From Bacteroidota bacterium (GTDB lineage Bacteria; Bacteroidota; Bacteroidia; Chitinophagales; UBA10324), in NCBI GenBank assembly GCA_018267315.1, contig JAFDYS010000005.1, positions 1 through 64,000 of the forward strand: a stretch of 64,000 nt of DNA, in the 5' to 3' direction. This document shows positions 42,746-52,607 of the stretch, in pieces. The notes beneath the pieces are model-generated. The model saw nothing but the letters and a program-made list of their open reading frames with translations, was not told where the DNA came from and did not search any database. Every line of letters begins with the position of its first letter. Position 1 is the first letter of the stretch. The translations under genes and the position numbers were made by a program.

Positions 42746-45175
42746 TCAATGACCGGCACCCACGCGGCTCTTTTCTTCTTCATTTCCACCATCGTGGCGG
42801 CGTTGCTCTGTTTGCTTGCCGAAGCGATAAGTAAAGGTGAGTTTCGCCTGCCGGGTATCATTATGCTGAATCACACTGCCATCGAGGTTTGCGTATTGTA
42901 TAGTGCCGTTAATGTGATTGGTGTTGAAGATATCCTGCACGCTGAGCCGGATGGTGCCGTTGTCTTTCAGCACATTCTTTTTCACACCGGCATCCACGCT
43001 TCCGAATGCTTTGAACTCGGCAATACTCCAGATGCCTGATGACTGATAGAAGGCAGAGACATCCAGAGAAAATCCATCAGGCAACCGGAAATTGTTTTGG
43101 AGATTTCCATTCCACGATACATCGCTCTTGGTAAAAACCGTTGACTCGTACTGCTCCGTTTCCGTGATGTAATAAACCGTGACAGCCGGCGTGACACTCC
43201 ACCATTTGGTTACATCAATGGGTGCGAAGAAAGATGCGTCAACGTAGTGCTGATGATCAAAGTTGTCGGGCTTTTCATACACCACCCTGGTGGAATCATT
43301 CTGATAAAAGAGGTCTATGATGTTATCAACCGTATAACTGTAATCGAGTGATACCGTGTATTTCTGTTTAAGGGTGTAAGACAGCGACACTGACTGTGTT
43401 AATTGCGGCTTCAGGTTTGGGTTTCCCACGCCAAGCAGGTACTGATCGAGGTAGAATACAAATGGATTAAGACTCTGGTAGCGTGGACGATCAATCCGCC
43501 GGCTGTAGGAGAATCCGAAACTGTTGTTGTCATTCATCGCATAGTTCAATGATAAACTTGGAAAGAGTTGAAAATAATTCCTGTCAAACGTATTGTCGAT
43601 TGTGATGGAATTGCCGTTGGCAATAGTTTGTTCGCCTCTCAGCCCCGCCTGCAAACTCAGTTTCTTAAACTGAGCTGCCAGATTTACGTATGCCGCATTG
43701 ATATTTTCTGTGTATCTGAAATGATTGCTTCGGGTGGGGTCATTTACCCATTCATTGTTTTCAAGCTGTGTTACCTGAAGGTCATTGTCAGTGATCACAT
43801 AACTGAATTTGCCTCCGGCTTCCAGTTTCAATTTTGAATTCAGCGGCTGTGTATAATCCAGCTTCAAAGATTTGATATCAACGGTTGTCGGGTTGTAGTT
43901 ATTGAGGTAATCCGGATCACCGGTTTGGTTTCCTTCGGTGTTGAAATACGTGGTTGTGTAGGTGTCGTTGTTGAGTCCGTCATAATAAGCGTAGTCGGCA
44001 TTCACCGTCAGTTCCCTACCCAGGGAATCAAACTTTGCATTGTAATTCAGGTTCAGTGAAATGTTGTTAAAACGGTCATTAATGTCTCCCTCGCTGGTGG
44101 ATGATGATTCCACTACATCATTGGAATTGAAGACTGTGACATCCGTGAAGTTGTCGTCCTTCTCGTGAAATACATAGCCCGAAGCCACAAAACCCAGTGT
44201 GTTCTTTTCATTGATGAAATAGTCAATGCCTGCTTTAAAGTTGTTGTCGTTGTAATGATTGGTCTGTACATTATCATCATGAATGCGGGTGAGCTCACCT
44301 TCATAGTTCACATTCCTCCAGATGTCTCTTTGCTGCACCTGGTCGTCATTTGAATAATTGTAGTTGCCGAACAGATTGAATTTCTTATCCCGGTAATTCA
44401 AATTGAGTCCGCAGTCATAACTCCACGACTCACCACGGGCTGCGGATCCGTTGACACTGCCGTTAAAACCCTGCCGCCGGTTTTTCTTCGTCACAATATT
44501 GATGATGCCGGCGCTTCCCTGCGCTTCATACTTCGCACCGGGGTTGCTGATCACTTCCACTTTTGAAATGGTTTCTGCAGCCGTATTTCTCAATTGAGCC
44601 GCCAGCTGATCGGGCGACAGGTAGGTTTCCTTGCCATCAATCATCACCAGCACCCCTTGTTTCCCTTTCAACCTGATGTTGCCGTCATTGTCAACGATCA
44701 CGCCGGGGGCCCGCTGCAATACATCAAGTGCATTACCTGCCGAAGCAAGCGCGCTGCTTTCCACATTCATCACAATCTTATCATTCTCTCTTTCAAGCAA
44801 TGGCTTTGCAGCCGTCACCACCACTTCCTGCAGTGAGGCCGAAACTTTCATTAAATCAATCGCACCCACGTCAGTGGACTGCACTACGTTTATTTCCCGG
44901 GAGTAGGGTTCATAACCGAGGAAAGAGATATTAAGGATGTAATTGCCCGCCGAAATGTTTTCAATATCGAAGTCACCTGCTTCATCACTCACCTCTCCTT
45001 TGATGAGCGAGCTGTCGGCCGCATTAAGCAGGGTAACTGACGCAAACGAAACGGGTTGCTTGTTTTCATCAAGAACTTTACCGGTAATACTGAACACATC
45101 ACGCACTGCGGGATGGGCGGTTGAGCATGTGACTTCAAAAAGTAGTCCTGCCGCGAGGAGCAGCCAGTTTTTCAT
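42746..45175 (-). CDS. outer-membrane beta-barrel receptor with carboxypeptidase-regulatory and plug domains
   Basis: An 809-aa TonB-dependent-receptor-like protein. Signal peptide; CarboxypepD_reg-like domain (about 28-110: SITGKVLDENKQPVSFASVTLLNAADS); plug domain (VVVTAAKPLLERENDKIVMNVE... NIRLKGKQGVLVMIDGKETYLS). The barrel carries the PF14905 signature SFGFSYSRRIDRPRYQSLNPF and GNPNLKPQLTQSVSLSY. The ligand is unknown. A SusD partner is absent, so it is not a standard SusCD pair. The N-terminal TonB box is not obvious. Confidence 0.9.
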   Translation of the reverse strand: MKNWLLLAAGLLFEVTCSTAHPAVRDVFSITGKVLDENKQPVSFASVTLLNAADSSLIKGEVSDEAGDFDIENISAGNYILNISFLGYEPYSREINVVQSTDVGAIDLMKVSASLQEVVVTAAKPLLERENDKIVMNVESSALASAGNALDVLQRAPGVIVDNDGNIRLKGKQGVLVMIDGKETYLSPDQLAAQLRNTAAETISKVEVISNPGAKYEAQGSAGIINIVTKKNRRQGFNGSVNGSAARGESWSYDCGLNLNYRDKKFNLFGNYNYSNDDQVQQRDIWRNVNYEGELTRIHDDNVQTNHYNDNNFKAGIDYFINEKNTLGFVASGYVFHEKDDNFTDVTVFNSNDVVESSSTSEGDINDRFNNISLNLNYNAKFDSLGRELTVNADYAYYDGLNNDTYTTTYFNTEGNQTGDPDYLNNYNPTTVDIKSLKLDYTQPLNSKLKLEAGGKFSYVITDNDLQVTQLENNEWVNDPTRSNHFRYTENINAAYVNLAAQFKKLSLQAGLRGEQTIANGNSITIDNTFDRNYFQLFPSLSLNYAMNDNNSFGFSYSRRIDRPRYQSLNPFVFYLDQYLLGVGNPNLKPQLTQSVSLSYTLKQKYTVSLDYSYTVDNIIDLFYQNDSTRVVYEKPDNFDHQHYVDASFFAPIDVTKWWSVTPAVTVYYITETEQYESTVFTKSDVSWNGNLQNNFRLPDGFSLDVSAFYQSSGIWSIAEFKAFGSVDAGVKKNVLKDNGTIRLSVQDIFNTNHINGTIQYANLDGSVIQHNDTRQAKLTFTYRFGKQTEQRRHDGGNEEEKSRVGAGH

Positions 45176-45272
45176 GGGCTTAGTTTTTAGTTTTGAGTTA
45201 AAGCGGGAAGGAGGGCCTCAACTGCGGAATTGTGTGTGAGTCGGACTGCCGGGGTAAAAAGTTACAGCCGAA

Positions 45273-46616
45273 TCAACTTTTTTCCTGAGGCACAAAGGGC
45301 GGCATCATTTTTACGAATATCCGAAGATGATCAACCAAGATTACAGCCATCATGAGCAGGAACAGCTCACCGGCGATCTTGTAGCGAACCAGCGCCCCCA
45401 GGATGGGAACGGTAATACCGATTACGGTAAACATGGAGATAGAAAAGGTGAAACAAAACCATAACAGGGAGCGCTGCCTGCTGCTGAATCCCTTTTGCAT
45501 GAAGATGAGGGAGATTATGATGGAGAAAAGAACCGCCACATTTTCCAGCGCCACCATGAATTGCCTCAGGTTGCTGATTTGAAGTACATCCGGCTGAAAC
45601 AGGCAATTATACAATGCCAAAGGAATGGCAGGCAGCAAAGAACTGAACGTGGCATCCACATTTTTTACCGGCACGGTCACTGCGCCTTCTGAGATAGACA
45701 TGAACTCACTCTGCTTTTGAGCAATCAAGTTAAGAAAATCCCATTGCGGAAAAATGCCGTTGAGGTTACAAGCCACTCCGAAATATATCGCATGAACGAT
45801 CAGGAATTTTAGCCAACTGAAGCGCGGATTGTTTACAGTCCATATCCATGAAACCAGTGATGGAACGAGCAGCATCATCCAGTAATTTCTTTCAATCGTT
45901 AATAGCCAGCTACCGAGAATAAACAAGATGATATTTGATACAGACCAACCCTTTTGTGCCAGGCCGGCTTCAGTCGATTGAGCGGCCGGCTTTCTGAAAA
46001 TAAATAGTCTTGAAGCCGCAAATAGAATGGGACCCAATGCTGCCAGCGAAAGACCATCCTTGTGAATTCCCGAAGACCAGAAGAGCACTGACGGCACAAA
46101 AAACACCACACCAAACACCAGCGGCTTTTTCGCCATCAATTGCTCATAGAGAAACCTGAAAAGGTAGAGCAGCCCAAGGGTGGTGAGCCAGTTAAAAAAA
46201 ACCACGTGGACGTAGTAGCTGCCGAAACTGAAGATTGAAGCCACAGCATGAAACCGGATCAGGAAGTAAGCACTCATATCATTCCAGTAACTCAGATTGA
46301 AGGCGTATTGGCGGATATCAGTATCGGGCGGTCGCGTGTTGATACCGAAGGTGAGTTTCAGGAACGATTTGTAATCATGATCAAAGAATAACTGAGTGAT
46401 AAGCCGGCTGCTGTCGAAATATTCAAAGGTATCGCCGCCGCCATAATAAAATTTGTAAGCCAGGGCGTAGATCACTCCCGCCAAGACCCTGAGAAGAAAC
46501 ACGATGGCAATAAGACGACGGTCAACAAAAAAACTCCGGAAGAATTTGAGCTTAAGAATGAGAACTGCAAAGAGAGCCGCATACAACAGCACCTGTACTA
46601 CCTCAACAAAATCCAT
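45273..46616 (-). CDS. polytopic membrane protein of unknown function
   Basis: A 447-aa protein with about ten hydrophobic helices, for example VVQVLLYAALFAVLILKL, LIAIVFLLRVLAGVIYALAY, ALYNCLFQPDV and MFTVIGITVPILGAL. GGGDTFEYFDSSRLI follows helix two, and ending loops are charged. The layout (short acidic periplasmic loop after the first helices) resembles dolichyl-phosphate-mannose-type glycosyltransferases or oligosaccharide-processing membrane proteins, but no diagnostic motif was seen. A -7-like TATCTTTT lies directly before the ATG (46621-46628, minus strand); the gene lies 37 bp after the ABC ATPase. Confidence 0.78.
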   Translation of the reverse strand: MDFVEVVQVLLYAALFAVLILKLKFFRSFFVDRRLIAIVFLLRVLAGVIYALAYKFYYGGGDTFEYFDSSRLITQLFFDHDYKSFLKLTFGINTRPPDTDIRQYAFNLSYWNDMSAYFLIRFHAVASIFSFGSYYVHVVFFNWLTTLGLLYLFRFLYEQLMAKKPLVFGVVFFVPSVLFWSSGIHKDGLSLAALGPILFAASRLFIFRKPAAQSTEAGLAQKGWSVSNIILFILGSWLLTIERNYWMMLLVPSLVSWIWTVNNPRFSWLKFLIVHAIYFGVACNLNGIFPQWDFLNLIAQKQSEFMSISEGAVTVPVKNVDATFSSLLPAIPLALYNCLFQPDVLQISNLRQFMVALENVAVLFSIIISLIFMQKGFSSRQRSLLWFCFTFSISMFTVIGITVPILGALVRYKIAGELFLLMMAVILVDHLRIFVKMMPPFVPQEKS

Positions 46617-46653
46617 TGCGAAAAGATAGCCCTTACACCGGATGTTGATCGCC

Positions 46654-47283
46654 TTATGCCGAAGAAGATTTGAACGACATCACGTCAATATGCTGATCGC
46701 AGAAAGCATATTCACGCTCCAGGTTGGATCCAACTACGAGCAGTCGCCCGCCGGCATACGTTTTTACCAGATTAAGATACCAGTCAACACCTTCACGGTC
46801 GAGGTTGGTAGTGGGTTCATCCAGCAGCACAACGGGAACATCAGAAAGTAAAGCCAGCGATAATTTAAGCCGTTGCTTCATCCCTGACGAGAAGTTCCTC
46901 ACTTCCTTTTTTCCATCTGGTTGCAGTCGGGCAATTTCAAGTACTTCATGGGCTTGGATGCCGGGAAGAAAGCGTTTGAAGGTCTGATGAAAATGAATCA
47001 TCTCGAGGGCCGTGAACTCTTCGATGAGTTCGAGATATGGCGCCGCCATGCTGATGACACTAAAAACATTTTCTGCATCAACCACTTTTTCACCGTTATG
47101 AAATTGAACCGATCCTGTTGAGGGAGCCATGTTACCGGCTACGAGCTGAAGAAATGTTGATTTACCGCTGCCGTTGGGACCGAGGACGGCATAGGCATGA
47201 GAAGAGTTAAGTGTGAGATTGATGTTCTGAAGAATCCACTCGAAGTTATAGCGCTTGCCGGCTCCGCTAATCGTTATTCTCAT
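46654..47283 (-). CDS. ABC transporter ATP-binding subunit (orphan)
   Basis: A 209-aa single ATPase domain. Walker A GPNGSGKST, then signature FSSGMKQRLKLSLALLSD, Walker B VVLLDEPTTNLD and a final switch segment. It overlaps the end of lpxA by 17 nt, so it is translationally linked to the lipid A genes. No permease partner lies next to it; the adjacent 447-aa membrane protein lacks an ABC permease look. It may serve lipid A or surface-glycan export, or gliding-type exporters, but this is inference. Confidence 0.88.
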   Translation of the reverse strand: MRITISGAGKRYNFEWILQNINLTLNSSHAYAVLGPNGSGKSTFLQLVAGNMAPSTGSVQFHNGEKVVDAENVFSVISMAAPYLELIEEFTALEMIHFHQTFKRFLPGIQAHEVLEIARLQPDGKKEVRNFSSGMKQRLKLSLALLSDVPVVLLDEPTTNLDREGVDWYLNLVKTYAGGRLLVVGSNLEREYAFCDQHIDVMSFKSSSA

Positions 47284-48067
47284 ACTTGCCGTTAGTATAA
47301 CCCTTCATGATGCCGCGTTCACTGCTGCGGATGAAATCAAGGATGGTATTGCGGTCGGGCGAAGGTTCCATTTCGCTTTCAACCAGACTGAGGGCGCGGC
47401 TCACATTGTGGTTTTTCACGAAGATGATGCGGTAGATATCTTCAATGCGGTTAATGCGGTCATCATCAAAGCCGCGGCGCTTTAGTCCGATCGAATTCAC
47501 ACCTACATAACTCAGGGGTTCCTTCGCTGCCTTCACAAACGGAGGAACGTCTTTTCTCACCAGCGATCCGCCGCTGATGAAAGCATGTTGACCAATTTTT
47601 ACGAACTGGTGCACAGCGGTTACCCCGCCAAGTACAGCATAATCTTCCACAATGATATGCCCTGCCAATGCGGCATTGTTCGCAATCACGCAATTGTTGC
47701 CGATGATGCAATCATGAGCGACATGTGCGTAGGCCATGAGCAGACAATTTTTTCCTACTACGGTTTTGCCGCTTGCCGTGGTCCCTTTATTAACCGTAAC
47801 ACATTCGCGCACCGTAGTTCCGTCACCGATAATCGCGTAAGTAACTTCGCCGTTATACTTTAAATCCTGCGGGTCGCCGCTGATTACGGCACCCGGAAAA
47901 ATCTTAACACCATGGCCGATCCGGGCTCCGTTCATAATGGTTACGTTAGGACCAATCCAGCAATTATCTCCAATCTCCACGTCCTCGTAAATCGTTACAA
48001 ACGGACTGATCTCAGTTCCTTTTCCGATTTTGGCTTTGGGGTGAACGTTGGTTAAATTCGAAGACAT
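47267..48067 (-). CDS. lpxA: UDP-N-acetylglucosamine acyltransferase
   Basis: First step of lipid A synthesis: O-acylation of UDP-GlcNAc from an acyl-ACP. The 266-aa protein has the left-handed beta-helix made of hexapeptide repeats (VEIGDNCWIGPNVTIMNGARIGHGVKIFPGAVI...). The catalytic His is in LMAYAHVAHDCIIGNNCV, and the C-terminal helical domain (KRRGFDDDRINRIEDIYRIIF) is typical. It follows lpxC-fabZ by 59 bp in the lpx operon. Confidence 0.97.
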   Translation of the reverse strand: MSSNLTNVHPKAKIGKGTEISPFVTIYEDVEIGDNCWIGPNVTIMNGARIGHGVKIFPGAVISGDPQDLKYNGEVTYAIIGDGTTVRECVTVNKGTTASGKTVVGKNCLLMAYAHVAHDCIIGNNCVIANNAALAGHIIVEDYAVLGGVTAVHQFVKIGQHAFISGGSLVRKDVPPFVKAAKEPLSYVGVNSIGLKRRGFDDDRINRIEDIYRIIFVKNHNVSRALSLVESEMEPSPDRNTILDFIRSSERGIMKGYTNGKYENND

Positions 48068-48126
48068 TGATTTATTAATAATGCAATGAGTTAGTAAAAG
48101 TTACACGCGCTCAATCAATCATTTCA

Positions 48127-49527
48127 CTACACATTTTCCTTACGAATAATCTTGGCCACCAGATCCGCCTCGGTCACTACTTTATTTCCTACATAAACAG
48201 TTCCTCGCATTTCACACAGCCCGCGGCGAATGGGACTTAATAATTCGAGTTTCATCACCAAAGTATCACCCGGCACCACCTTATTCTTGAATCGTGCATT
48301 GTCAATCTTGAGGAAGTAGGTATCCCAGTTTTCCGGATCACTTACGGTATGAAGAACCAGGATGCCGCCGGTTTGGGCCATGGCTTCAATCTGCAATACA
48401 CCGGGCATCACCGGATTGCCCGGAAAGTGGCCCTGAAAGAATGCCTCATTGAAGGTGACATTCTTCACTCCCACCACATGATTTTCGCTCAACTCAATCA
48501 CTTTATCCACCAGCAGGAACGGATACTTGTGCGGCAGCGACCGGGCAATCATCCGGGTATCCATGAGGGGTGGTTGATTAGGATCGTATTGCGGAATGTG
48601 TTTCATGTTTTTCTGTTCCTTGATATGGGCTTTGATTTTCCTGGCGAATTCAATATTGGCAGCATGCCCCGGGCGGGTGGCGATAATCTTGGCTTTTAGC
48701 GGAACGCCTATCAATGCCAGATCGCCAACGATATCGAGCAGCTTATGACGCGCCGGCTCATTGCGATATCGCAGTTCCACATTGTTAAGATATCCTTCTT
48801 CCACTTCAATGTCATCTTTCTGAAAGAACTGCGCGAGTTTCCTTAACTGCGAATCTTCAATTTTGTGATCCACGATGACGAGTGCATTATCCAGCGATCC
48901 GCCACGAATCAGGTTGCTATCAACCAAATGTTCAATCTCATGCAGAAAGCAAAACGTACGGGCTTCTGCAATCTCCTTTCTGAAATCATTGATATGATCT
49001 ACCGTTGCATGTTGCGGGCCGAGCACTTCACTGTTGTAATCAATCATTACTGACAACTGGTAATCATCGGCCGGCATGGCCACCAGTTCCACGTTGCGGG
49101 CTTCGTCACGGAAAGCTATAATCTTGTTCAGGCGGAAGGACTCTCTGGGAAATTCATTTTGCAATTCAATGCCGGAATCCACTATAGCATCTACAAACAT
49201 CCGCGAACTACCGTCAAGAATGGGCACCTCCGGTCCGTCCAGTTCAATGAGAACATTGTCAATTTCCGAACCGATGAGGGCTGCCAGCAGGTGTTCCACC
49301 GTCATCACCTTAGCACCGTTTTGCGTGAGCGTGGTACCGCGAGACACATCTGTAACGAAGTCTACATCGGCTTTGATAGTAGGTTCATTTTCGAGATCCA
49401 CTCTCTTAAAAACATATCCGTGGTTTCCCTGAGCAGGGCGAACGGTGAGGTTAGCGCTGATGCCGGTATGCACACCCACGCCAGAAAGAGTGAATGGTTT
49501 TTTTATGGTACGCTGAAATTCTTTCAT
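48127..49527 (-). CDS. lpxC/fabZ: bifunctional UDP-3-O-acyl-GlcNAc deacetylase / 3-hydroxyacyl-ACP dehydratase
   Basis: A fused 466-aa enzyme typical of Bacteroidota. Residues ~1-290 are LpxC, the zinc deacetylase that commits to lipid A: TLSGVGVHTG, the zinc His in MTVEHLLAALIG, HKLLDIVGDLALIG (second His and Asp), and GHAANIEFA with the catalytic His. Residues ~315-466 are FabZ: IARSLPHKYPFLLVDKVIEL and GHFPGNPVMPGVLQIEAMAQTGG with the catalytic His and Glu. The fusion balances acyl flow between lipid A and phospholipids. lpxD ends 48 bp upstream. Confidence 0.98.
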   Translation of the reverse strand: MKEFQRTIKKPFTLSGVGVHTGISANLTVRPAQGNHGYVFKRVDLENEPTIKADVDFVTDVSRGTTLTQNGAKVMTVEHLLAALIGSEIDNVLIELDGPEVPILDGSSRMFVDAIVDSGIELQNEFPRESFRLNKIIAFRDEARNVELVAMPADDYQLSVMIDYNSEVLGPQHATVDHINDFRKEIAEARTFCFLHEIEHLVDSNLIRGGSLDNALVIVDHKIEDSQLRKLAQFFQKDDIEVEEGYLNNVELRYRNEPARHKLLDIVGDLALIGVPLKAKIIATRPGHAANIEFARKIKAHIKEQKNMKHIPQYDPNQPPLMDTRMIARSLPHKYPFLLVDKVIELSENHVVGVKNVTFNEAFFQGHFPGNPVMPGVLQIEAMAQTGGILVLHTVSDPENWDTYFLKIDNARFKNKVVPGDTLVMKLELLSPIRRGLCEMRGTVYVGNKVVTEADLVAKIIRKENV

Positions 49528-49575
49528 GCTTCTGTTAACTCTACTGATCCTTATTCCGAAAAGACTTATCTATCC

Positions 49576-50637
49576 TTACTTCGTCACCGGTAATGCCTGA
49601 TTGATGATTTCCCACTCTTTCAGTTTCTGCTCCAACTCATCCACTCTTCTCAGCAGTTCCGGCAGATTCCTGTAAACGGCCTGCGAACGAAGTGATGCGG
49701 TGTAATCAAATGCAGGTGATCCGGTAACGGCTTTATTGTTTTCAATGATGGACTTGGAAACGCCGCTCTGCGCATTAATACGGCTCCCGTCAGCAATGGT
49801 GATGTGCCCGACAAAACCCACCTGCCCGCCTACCTGGCAATGCCTGCCTATACGGGTGCTGCCTGAAATACCCGACTGCGCGGCAATCACAGTATGCTCT
49901 CCTATTTCAACATTGTGGGCCACATGAACAAGATTATCAAGCTTCACTCCTTTCCTGAGAATGGTGGACCCCAGCGTGGCGCGGTCAATAGTTGAATTAG
50001 CGCCTACCTCTACGTTGTCTTCGAGTATCACATTCCCCAATTGCGGAATCTTCATGTAAGCACCATCCGGTTGCGGTGCGAAACCAAATCCATCGCTGCC
50101 AATCACTACACCACTATGCAGGGTGCAGTTGCTTCCTATCCGGCAATCACGATACACCCTGCAGCCCGGGTACAATACAGTTCCTTCGCCGATTACTACA
50201 TCTTCGCCGATGTACACCTGCGGAAAAATTTTAACCCCATCGCCGATTACAGCACCTGAACTTATAACGCTATACGCACCAATGAAAACATCTTTACCCA
50301 AACTGACATTAGATTCCACTGTAGCCAGTGCATGAACGCCGGTAAGAGCATCAAACGGCCTGTTGAATTTTTCGAGCACACGGGCAAAGGCCATGTACGG
50401 TTCTTCTACCCGAATAAGTGCCGCTTTTACCGGGTGTTCAAATTCGGCTTCCTGGTGAACAATGATGGCAGCGGCATGTGAAGAATATGCAAACTGATGG
50501 TATTTGGGATGGGCAATGAAGCTAATGGAATTGTCACCGGCCTCCTCGATTTTAGCCGGGTGAGTGATCAAAATATCTCCGCCTCCTTCCAGCTTTCCAT
50601 CCAGAAAATCAGACCATTGCCGCACTGTCATTTGCAT
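49576..50637 (-). CDS. lpxD: UDP-3-O-acylglucosamine N-acyltransferase
   Basis: Third lipid A enzyme, adds the N-linked acyl chain. 353 aa: an N-terminal uridine-binding domain (FLDGKLEGGGDILITHPAKIEEAGDNSISFIAHPKY), a beta-helix of hexapeptide repeats with HVAHNVEIGEHTVIAAQSGISGSTRIG (active-site His), and a C-terminal helix. First of the operon. An in-frame ATG two codons in (50631) is an alternative start; a -7 box sits 4 nt before the first ATG. Confidence 0.96.
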   Translation of the reverse strand: MQMTVRQWSDFLDGKLEGGGDILITHPAKIEEAGDNSISFIAHPKYHQFAYSSHAAAIIVHQEAEFEHPVKAALIRVEEPYMAFARVLEKFNRPFDALTGVHALATVESNVSLGKDVFIGAYSVISSGAVIGDGVKIFPQVYIGEDVVIGEGTVLYPGCRVYRDCRIGSNCTLHSGVVIGSDGFGFAPQPDGAYMKIPQLGNVILEDNVEVGANSTIDRATLGSTILRKGVKLDNLVHVAHNVEIGEHTVIAAQSGISGSTRIGRHCQVGGQVGFVGHITIADGSRINAQSGVSKSIIENNKAVTGSPAFDYTASLRSQAVYRNLPELLRRVDELEQKLKEWEIINQALPVTK

Positions 50638-50641
50638 TGGG

Positions 50642-50649
50642 CAAAAATA
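50642..50649 (-). promoter_or_regulatory. lpxD: -7 box TATTTTTG before lpxD, leaderless arrangement
   Basis: Exact TAnnTTTG on the minus strand, then CCCA and the ATG at 50637. If used, the lpx operon mRNA would begin at or inside the start codon. No clear -33 element. Confidence 0.5.
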
Positions 50650-50767
50650 ACCAAAAGATCGTAAGCAGCATGCGGGCTTCGCGGCTGTAATGTGACAATT
50701 CCTGCTCTGAAATGAGGTAAAATCTGCTCGCTTAATATATTGAAATCAATGCGGCCGGAAGCCAAGC

Positions 50768-52564
50768 TTATGGGTGCAGAATGGCAACCTTTTGTGAATT
50801 CACCAGTTGATTATTGAAGTAAAATGTGGCCAGGTAAATGCCTGATGGAATCATGCTTCCGATCCAAATCTGTTTTTGGGCTGAACCTTTTCTCAAGATT
50901 TGATGAGTTGAAAAAACTTCTCTCCCTGAGGGATCATTGAACAATAATAAACAAGAACCATCCTCTGCCACATTCACCTGAATCACAATGAGGCCATTGT
51001 CAGAAACAAACACACGGAATTCATTTTGATTGCCGGAAAAACCTTCCACTTCAACATTGCTGCAGGATGTATCACTGCACCCGCCATCAGCCTGAATGAC
51101 GAGACAGATTTCATACTCGCCCGATTCACCCAGCGTTAATTGAGTTGTGGGGTGCGAATCGCTGAAGAATTCTCCATTGATGTACCAGAACCAATGAAGT
51201 ATTTCGCCTTCCGACTCTGAACCATTTAGATAGATATTGAAACCATCTGTCTCTGCCGAAAAATGCGCGGCACAATCATCATTCTGCATTCCGATTTCAA
51301 TTGCCTGACAAATAGTGTCAACACAACCCGAAGCCGTTTCAATAACCAGGCAAAGGTGATGCTCGCCGCTTTCATTTGCGGTAACATGAGTTTCGGGGCC
51401 GTCGTCACTGGCTAATACATCATCCAAATACCAATGCCAGCTTACCACATCCCCTGTGGATTCATTTCCGTTCAGGTGAATCGTAAAGCCATCGAGCCAC
51501 CAGCTGAAATGCGCAGTGCAATCAGTTTCTTGCCCAATCACTATGGCCTGGCACAGCGTGTCAAAACATCCTGAAGCTGTTTCGATGATGAGGCAAACAT
51601 GATGTTCACCGCTTTCATCCACGGTCACGTGTGTTTCAGGCCCGTCATCACTGAAGAGATTTCCGTCCAGATACCATTGCCAGCTAACCACATCACCCGT
51701 GGATTCATTTCCGTTCAGGTGAATCGTAAAGCCATCGAGCCACCAGCTAAAGAATGCAGCGCAATCGTCCTGCTGAGGGTCGATTACGATCGCCGCACAC
51801 AATGAATCAACACAGCCCGTTGACGTTTCTATTCTCAGGCAAACGTGATGCTCTCCGCTTTCGTCTGCCGTCACCTGTGTCTCCGGACCGGATTGACTGA
51901 AAAGCCCGCCATCGAGATACCAATGCCAGCTTATTACATCGCCGGTGGATTCGCTACCATTCAAGTGAATGACATACCCATCAATGGTCCAACTGAAGTG
52001 TGCCTGGCAATCGCCGTTTTGCGAATCAATTACGACGGCCTGGCACAATGTGTCAACACAACCGGTAGCAGTTTCAATGACAAGGCAAATGTGATGCTCG
52101 CCGCTTTCACCAGCCGTTACCTGTGTCTCAGGGCCTGCGTCGCTGAATAAATCTTCATCCAGGTACCAATGCCAGCTAACGACATCACCGGTGGATTCAC
52201 TGCCGTTGAGATGAATGGTATTCCCGTCAAGCCACCAGCTGAAATGTGCTTCGCAGTCGCCATCTGATGGTTCCACTGAAATGGTTTGGCAAAATGTGTC
52301 AGTACACCCGGCAAATGTTTCAATTACGAGACAGAATTCATACTCTCCGTACTCGCTCACTGTTTTATGTGTCTGTAATGGGGTATCACTGAACAAATCG
52401 CCATTCATGTACCAGCGCCATTGCGAAATATCTCCGGCCGATTCAGAACCATCCAGGTTTATGGTCATTCCGTCTGTTTGCCAGGTGAAGTATGCTTCGC
52501 AGGCTGATGCCTTCAATCCGTTGAGAAGGATAATCAGTAAAAGCGGGAGCAAACGGTGCGTCAT
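50768..52564 (-). CDS. secreted six-repeat (PKD-like) protein with T9SS-like end
   Basis: A 598-aa protein. After the signal peptide, residues ~22-513 are six tandem units of about 82 aa: C..HFSWWLDGxTIHLNGSEST, GDVVSWHWYLDGxLFSDxGPET, then ESGEHHVCLVIETASGC and DTLCQAIVI. Each unit has four conserved Cys, suggesting two disulfides. The E-S-T-G-D and W-x-W-Y strands resemble PKD domains. The first and last units are most diverged. The final ~80 residues look like a sorting domain (IWIGSMIPSGIYLATFYFNNQLVNSQKVAILHP), though the NP motif is missing. Probably structural or adhesive. Confidence 0.85.
   Translation of the reverse strand: MTHRLLPLLLIILLNGLKASACEAYFTWQTDGMTINLDGSESAGDISQWRWYMNGDLFSDTPLQTHKTVSEYGEYEFCLVIETFAGCTDTFCQTISVEPSDGDCEAHFSWWLDGNTIHLNGSESTGDVVSWHWYLDEDLFSDAGPETQVTAGESGEHHICLVIETATGCVDTLCQAVVIDSQNGDCQAHFSWTIDGYVIHLNGSESTGDVISWHWYLDGGLFSQSGPETQVTADESGEHHVCLRIETSTGCVDSLCAAIVIDPQQDDCAAFFSWWLDGFTIHLNGNESTGDVVSWQWYLDGNLFSDDGPETHVTVDESGEHHVCLIIETASGCFDTLCQAIVIGQETDCTAHFSWWLDGFTIHLNGNESTGDVVSWHWYLDDVLASDDGPETHVTANESGEHHLCLVIETASGCVDTICQAIEIGMQNDDCAAHFSAETDGFNIYLNGSESEGEILHWFWYINGEFFSDSHPTTQLTLGESGEYEICLVIQADGGCSDTSCSNVEVEGFSGNQNEFRVFVSDNGLIVIQVNVAEDGSCLLLFNDPSGREVFSTHQILRKGSAQKQIWIGSMIPSGIYLATFYFNNQLVNSQKVAILHP
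51025..52501. repeat. six 246-bp tandem coding repeats
   Basis: DNA-level repeats inside the gene above. Units 2-5 are most alike in sequence, which implies recent expansion or homogenisation. Unit number may vary between strains. Confidence 0.8.
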
Positions 52565-52607
52565 GCTATTTTTTGCTTAGCGAAAGATAGCAATTTACGA
52601 ACTGCAA

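Noticed and set aside
50768-52564. CRISPR-like regular repeats in DNA at 51-52.5 kb.
   Set aside because: The 246-bp units are in frame inside one long ORF and encode a coherent repeated domain.
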